Shown here in pieces: positions 62,254-64,000 of a stretch of 64,000 bases of DNA (position 1 is the stretch's first letter; every line of letters begins with the position of its first letter). The stretch is from SG8-40 sp963792855 (GTDB lineage: Bacteria > Pseudomonadota > Gammaproteobacteria > Burkholderiales > Eutrophovitaceae): contig CAWBXZ010000001.1 of the NCBI GenBank assembly GCA_963792855.1, forward strand, positions 310,001-374,000, in the 5' to 3' direction. The notes under the pieces were generated by a model. That model was not told where the DNA came from and did no database searches. It was given only the letters and a program-made list of their open reading frames with translations. The translations under genes and the position numbers were made by a program.

Positions 62254-62971
62254 CGAGATAAATCCTTCTGACAGCGTCGTCGTGCACGATCGCTTCCGGC
62301 GTGCCTTCGGAAATGATCGTTCCGGCGTCGAGGCACATCACGCGGGTCGAGAACCGCATGATTGCGCGCATGATGTGCTCGATCATGATGATTGTGACTC
62401 CGCGAGAGTTGATATCCATGATGAGATCGAGCATCTCGTCGACTTCCGCAGCCGACAGCCCGGCCATCACTTCGTCGAGAATCAGGATTCTCGGTTGAGT
62501 CGCCAGCGCGCGAGCCAGTTCCAGCTCGCGCAGTTCCACCTGGGTCAGCGAACCCGCGGGCTCGTCGGCCTTGTTCGCCAGATGCATGCGTTTCAGGATC
62601 TCCAGCGCCTGCTCGCGCGGCGCGTGTTTCGCGCGCCGCGGCTGGTTGACGGCGTATTCGATGGCCACGCATACATTGTCGACCACGCTCAGGCTCGCAA
62701 ACGGTTTTGGCACCTGAAAACTGCGCGCAATGCCCAGCCGCGCACGCCGCCATGCGGGTACGCGCGTGATGTCGTTTCCGTCGAAATGAATTGCGCCGCT
62801 GTCGCCATAGAGCGCTCCGCCGATGCAATTCATCAGCGTGGTCTTGCCCGAACCGTTGGGACCGATGATGCCGAAGCGTTCCCCCCGGTCGAGATCGAAG
62901 CTCACGCCGTCCAGTGCGGTGAAGCCGCCGAAACGTTTGCTGATGTTTTCCACCCGCAACAATGCGCTCAT
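62246..62971 (-). CDS. branched-chain-type ABC transporter ATP-binding protein (LivG-like)
   Basis: 241 residues: ISKRFGGFTALDGVSFDLDRGERFGIIGPNGSGKTTLMN (Walker A), SLTQVELRELELARAL (a degenerate signature in place of LSGGQ), ILILDEVMAGLSAAEVDEML (Walker B), IIMIEHIMRAIM. The change in the signature is noteworthy; the partner LivF keeps MSGGQ. Start overlaps the livM stop (ATGA). Confidence 0.9.
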   Translation of the reverse strand: MSALLRVENISKRFGGFTALDGVSFDLDRGERFGIIGPNGSGKTTLMNCIGGALYGDSGAIHFDGNDITRVPAWRRARLGIARSFQVPKPFASLSVVDNVCVAIEYAVNQPRRAKHAPREQALEILKRMHLANKADEPAGSLTQVELRELELARALATQPRILILDEVMAGLSAAEVDEMLDLIMDINSRGVTIIMIEHIMRAIMRFSTRVMCLDAGTIISEGTPEAIVHDDAVRRIYLGA

Positions 62972-63948
62972 CCCGGCGCCTTTTTCTTCAGGGCATTTGT
63001 CGCAGTCGCCTTGCGCCGAAACAACCCGCGCGCCAGTCCGACCAGGCCCTGCGGAGCGGCCACCACGAATACGATCAGCACCACGCCGACGATCAGCACG
63101 TTGAGCTCGGACGAGATGGTGACGCTGACAACCTGTTCGGCAGTGCCGAGCAGCAGTGCACCAACGACCGGCCCCGCCCATGTCGCGGTGCCGCCGATCA
63201 CAGGCATGGCCAGTGCGGCGACTGCGTAGTTGAGGCTGAACACCGATGTCGGTTCGATGAAACTCAGGTAGAGCGCGTAGGGTGCCCCCGCCATTCCCAT
63301 CAGCGCACCGGAAATGGTTGCGGCGAGGGTCTTTAGCCGCAGCGTGGGCACGCCGAGAGACTCTGCGGCAGTTTCATCGTCGCGCAGCGCGCGCAGGCCA
63401 TGCCCGATCCAGGAAGTCTCGACGTAGCGCGCGATCGCAACCGCGATGATGGCGAGCAGTGCCATCACGAAGAACAGCCAGCGCATGTAGGAAGCAAAGC
63501 CGTCTGGTGTCTCCGGCGGCGCAACCGTCATGCCGCGGGCGCCGCCGACGTAGTTCCAGTTCAGTACGCAGGTTTCGAGCACCACTGCAATCGCGACGGT
63601 GGCAATGGAGAAGAAGATGCCGCGCAGGCGCAATGTCAGCACACCCACCACAAAGCCCAGTGCGCCGGCCACGCAGGCAGCAGCCAGGATCTGCAAGGGC
63701 AGGGACAGCTCCAGTGCCTTGAACAGGGCAGCGGCCGTGTAGGCTCCCACCGCAAAGAAAGCACCGGCACCAAAATTCACGTAACCGGCGTAACCGCCCA
63801 TCACGTTCCAGCCGGTCGCCAGGACGATGAACTGCAGCACGACGTAACCGGCAAAGAAGACATACTCGTTATCGATGACCTGCGTCGCCGTGCCGGCAGC
63901 CGCGAGTAACAGCAGGCAGCCCGTGGCGAAGGCAACGTGCCGGCGCAT
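62968..63948 (-). CDS. branched-chain-type ABC transporter permease (LivM-like)
   Basis: 326 residues with about nine hydrophobic helices: YVVLQFIVLATGWNVMGGYAGYVNFGAGAFFAVGAYTAA, LGFVVGVLTLRLRGIFFSIATVAIAVVL, LRDDETAAESLGVPTLRLKTLAATISGALMGMAGAPYA. Typical LivM. It begins 3 bases after the livH stop. Confidence 0.92.
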   Translation of the reverse strand: MRRHVAFATGCLLLLAAAGTATQVIDNEYVFFAGYVVLQFIVLATGWNVMGGYAGYVNFGAGAFFAVGAYTAAALFKALELSLPLQILAAACVAGALGFVVGVLTLRLRGIFFSIATVAIAVVLETCVLNWNYVGGARGMTVAPPETPDGFASYMRWLFFVMALLAIIAVAIARYVETSWIGHGLRALRDDETAAESLGVPTLRLKTLAATISGALMGMAGAPYALYLSFIEPTSVFSLNYAVAALAMPVIGGTATWAGPVVGALLLGTAEQVVSVTISSELNVLIVGVVLIVFVVAAPQGLVGLARGLFRRKATATNALKKKAPG

Positions 63949-63951
63949 GCG

Positions 63952-64000
63952 TTAGCGCCCGAACAGCCCGGACGGGCGCAGTGTGAGAACCAGCAGCAGC
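63952..64000 (-). CDS. branched-chain-type ABC transporter permease (LivH-like), C-terminal end only
   Basis: Only the last 15 residues are inside the window: LLLVLTLRPSGLFGR then TAA (63954-63952). This ending (RPSGLFG) is the usual LivH C-terminus, and the position directly upstream of livM fits. The rest lies beyond the edge. Confidence 0.75.
   Translation of the reverse strand, partial: LLLVLTLRPSGLFGR

Overview
The window looks like chromosomal DNA of a betaproteobacterium. This is inferred from the high G+C, the lexA-imuA-imuB-dnaE2 SOS cassette, a complete urtABCDE-ureDABCEFG urea block, NikR, CCA-encoding tRNA-Ser(GCU) and tRNA-Arg(ACG), and many short Burkholderiales-type metabolic operons. 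No marker fixes the genus. I see no phage, plasmid, integrase or CRISPR. Five genes carry single-base frameshifts, four of them explained by one extra base in a run of 3-4 identical bases, so the sequence may come from a metagenome or long-read assembly with residual indels.

Layout. 1-2.5 kb (minus): 2-oxoacid:ferredoxin oxidoreductase (korB partial, korA) with a CBS-domain protein. 3.0-4.8 kb: an acetolactate-synthase-type enzyme preceded by two tiny, branched-chain-rich, overlapping reading frames. 4.9-7.2 kb: a repeat-rich region around an outer-membrane protein and tRNA-Ser. Three tandem units of 175, 179 and 178 bp lie directly downstream of the tRNA and each starts with a copy of its 3' end. 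7.2-8.9 kb: aspartokinase and tRNA-Arg. 9-14.4 kb: an SDR, a membrane fatty-acid-hydroxylase-type protein, a GntR regulator, a DUF6166 protein and an ACR3-type transporter. 14.4-18 kb: a LacI-type regulator divergent from a kinase plus enolase-paralogue operon, with operator-like palindromes in the shared promoter region. 18-27 kb: outer-membrane protein, Gfo/Idh/MocA oxidoreductase, CorA, small exported proteins, VOC protein, Old Yellow Enzyme, NikR and PatB/MalY.

27.4-33.4 kb (minus): lexA, imuA, imuB and dnaE2, a mutagenic translesion system with a near-perfect SOS box over the lexA promoter. 33.4-44.7 kb (plus): urea ABC transporter and urease with all accessory genes, preceded by a sigma-54 promoter and two NtrC-like sites. 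Urea import, hydrolysis and nickel insertion are thus encoded as one nitrogen-responsive block; NikR lies 8 kb upstream. 44.7-50.6 kb: exported proteins, formate-tetrahydrofolate ligase, an iron-sulfur flavoprotein of the GltD type and an HNH endonuclease. 50.8-59.2 kb: envelope and housekeeping genes (M48 peptidase, hydrolase-OsmC fusion, YggU, DUF4136, DUF302, HerA-like ATPase, VOC, epimerase, DUF6647, LapA). 59.3-64 kb (minus): FAD monooxygenase, hydroxyacid dehydrogenase and livFGM(H) branched-chain-type ABC transporter genes, probably one catabolic operon.

The points most worth a second look are the tRNA-Ser-linked repeat array (it resembles the E. coli tyrT/rtT arrangement), the LacI-kinase-enolase-paralogue module, the coupled leader ORFs before the acetolactate synthase, the sigma-54/NtrC control of the urea block, and two inverted-repeat cassettes (lexA-imuA and ureF-ureG gaps).
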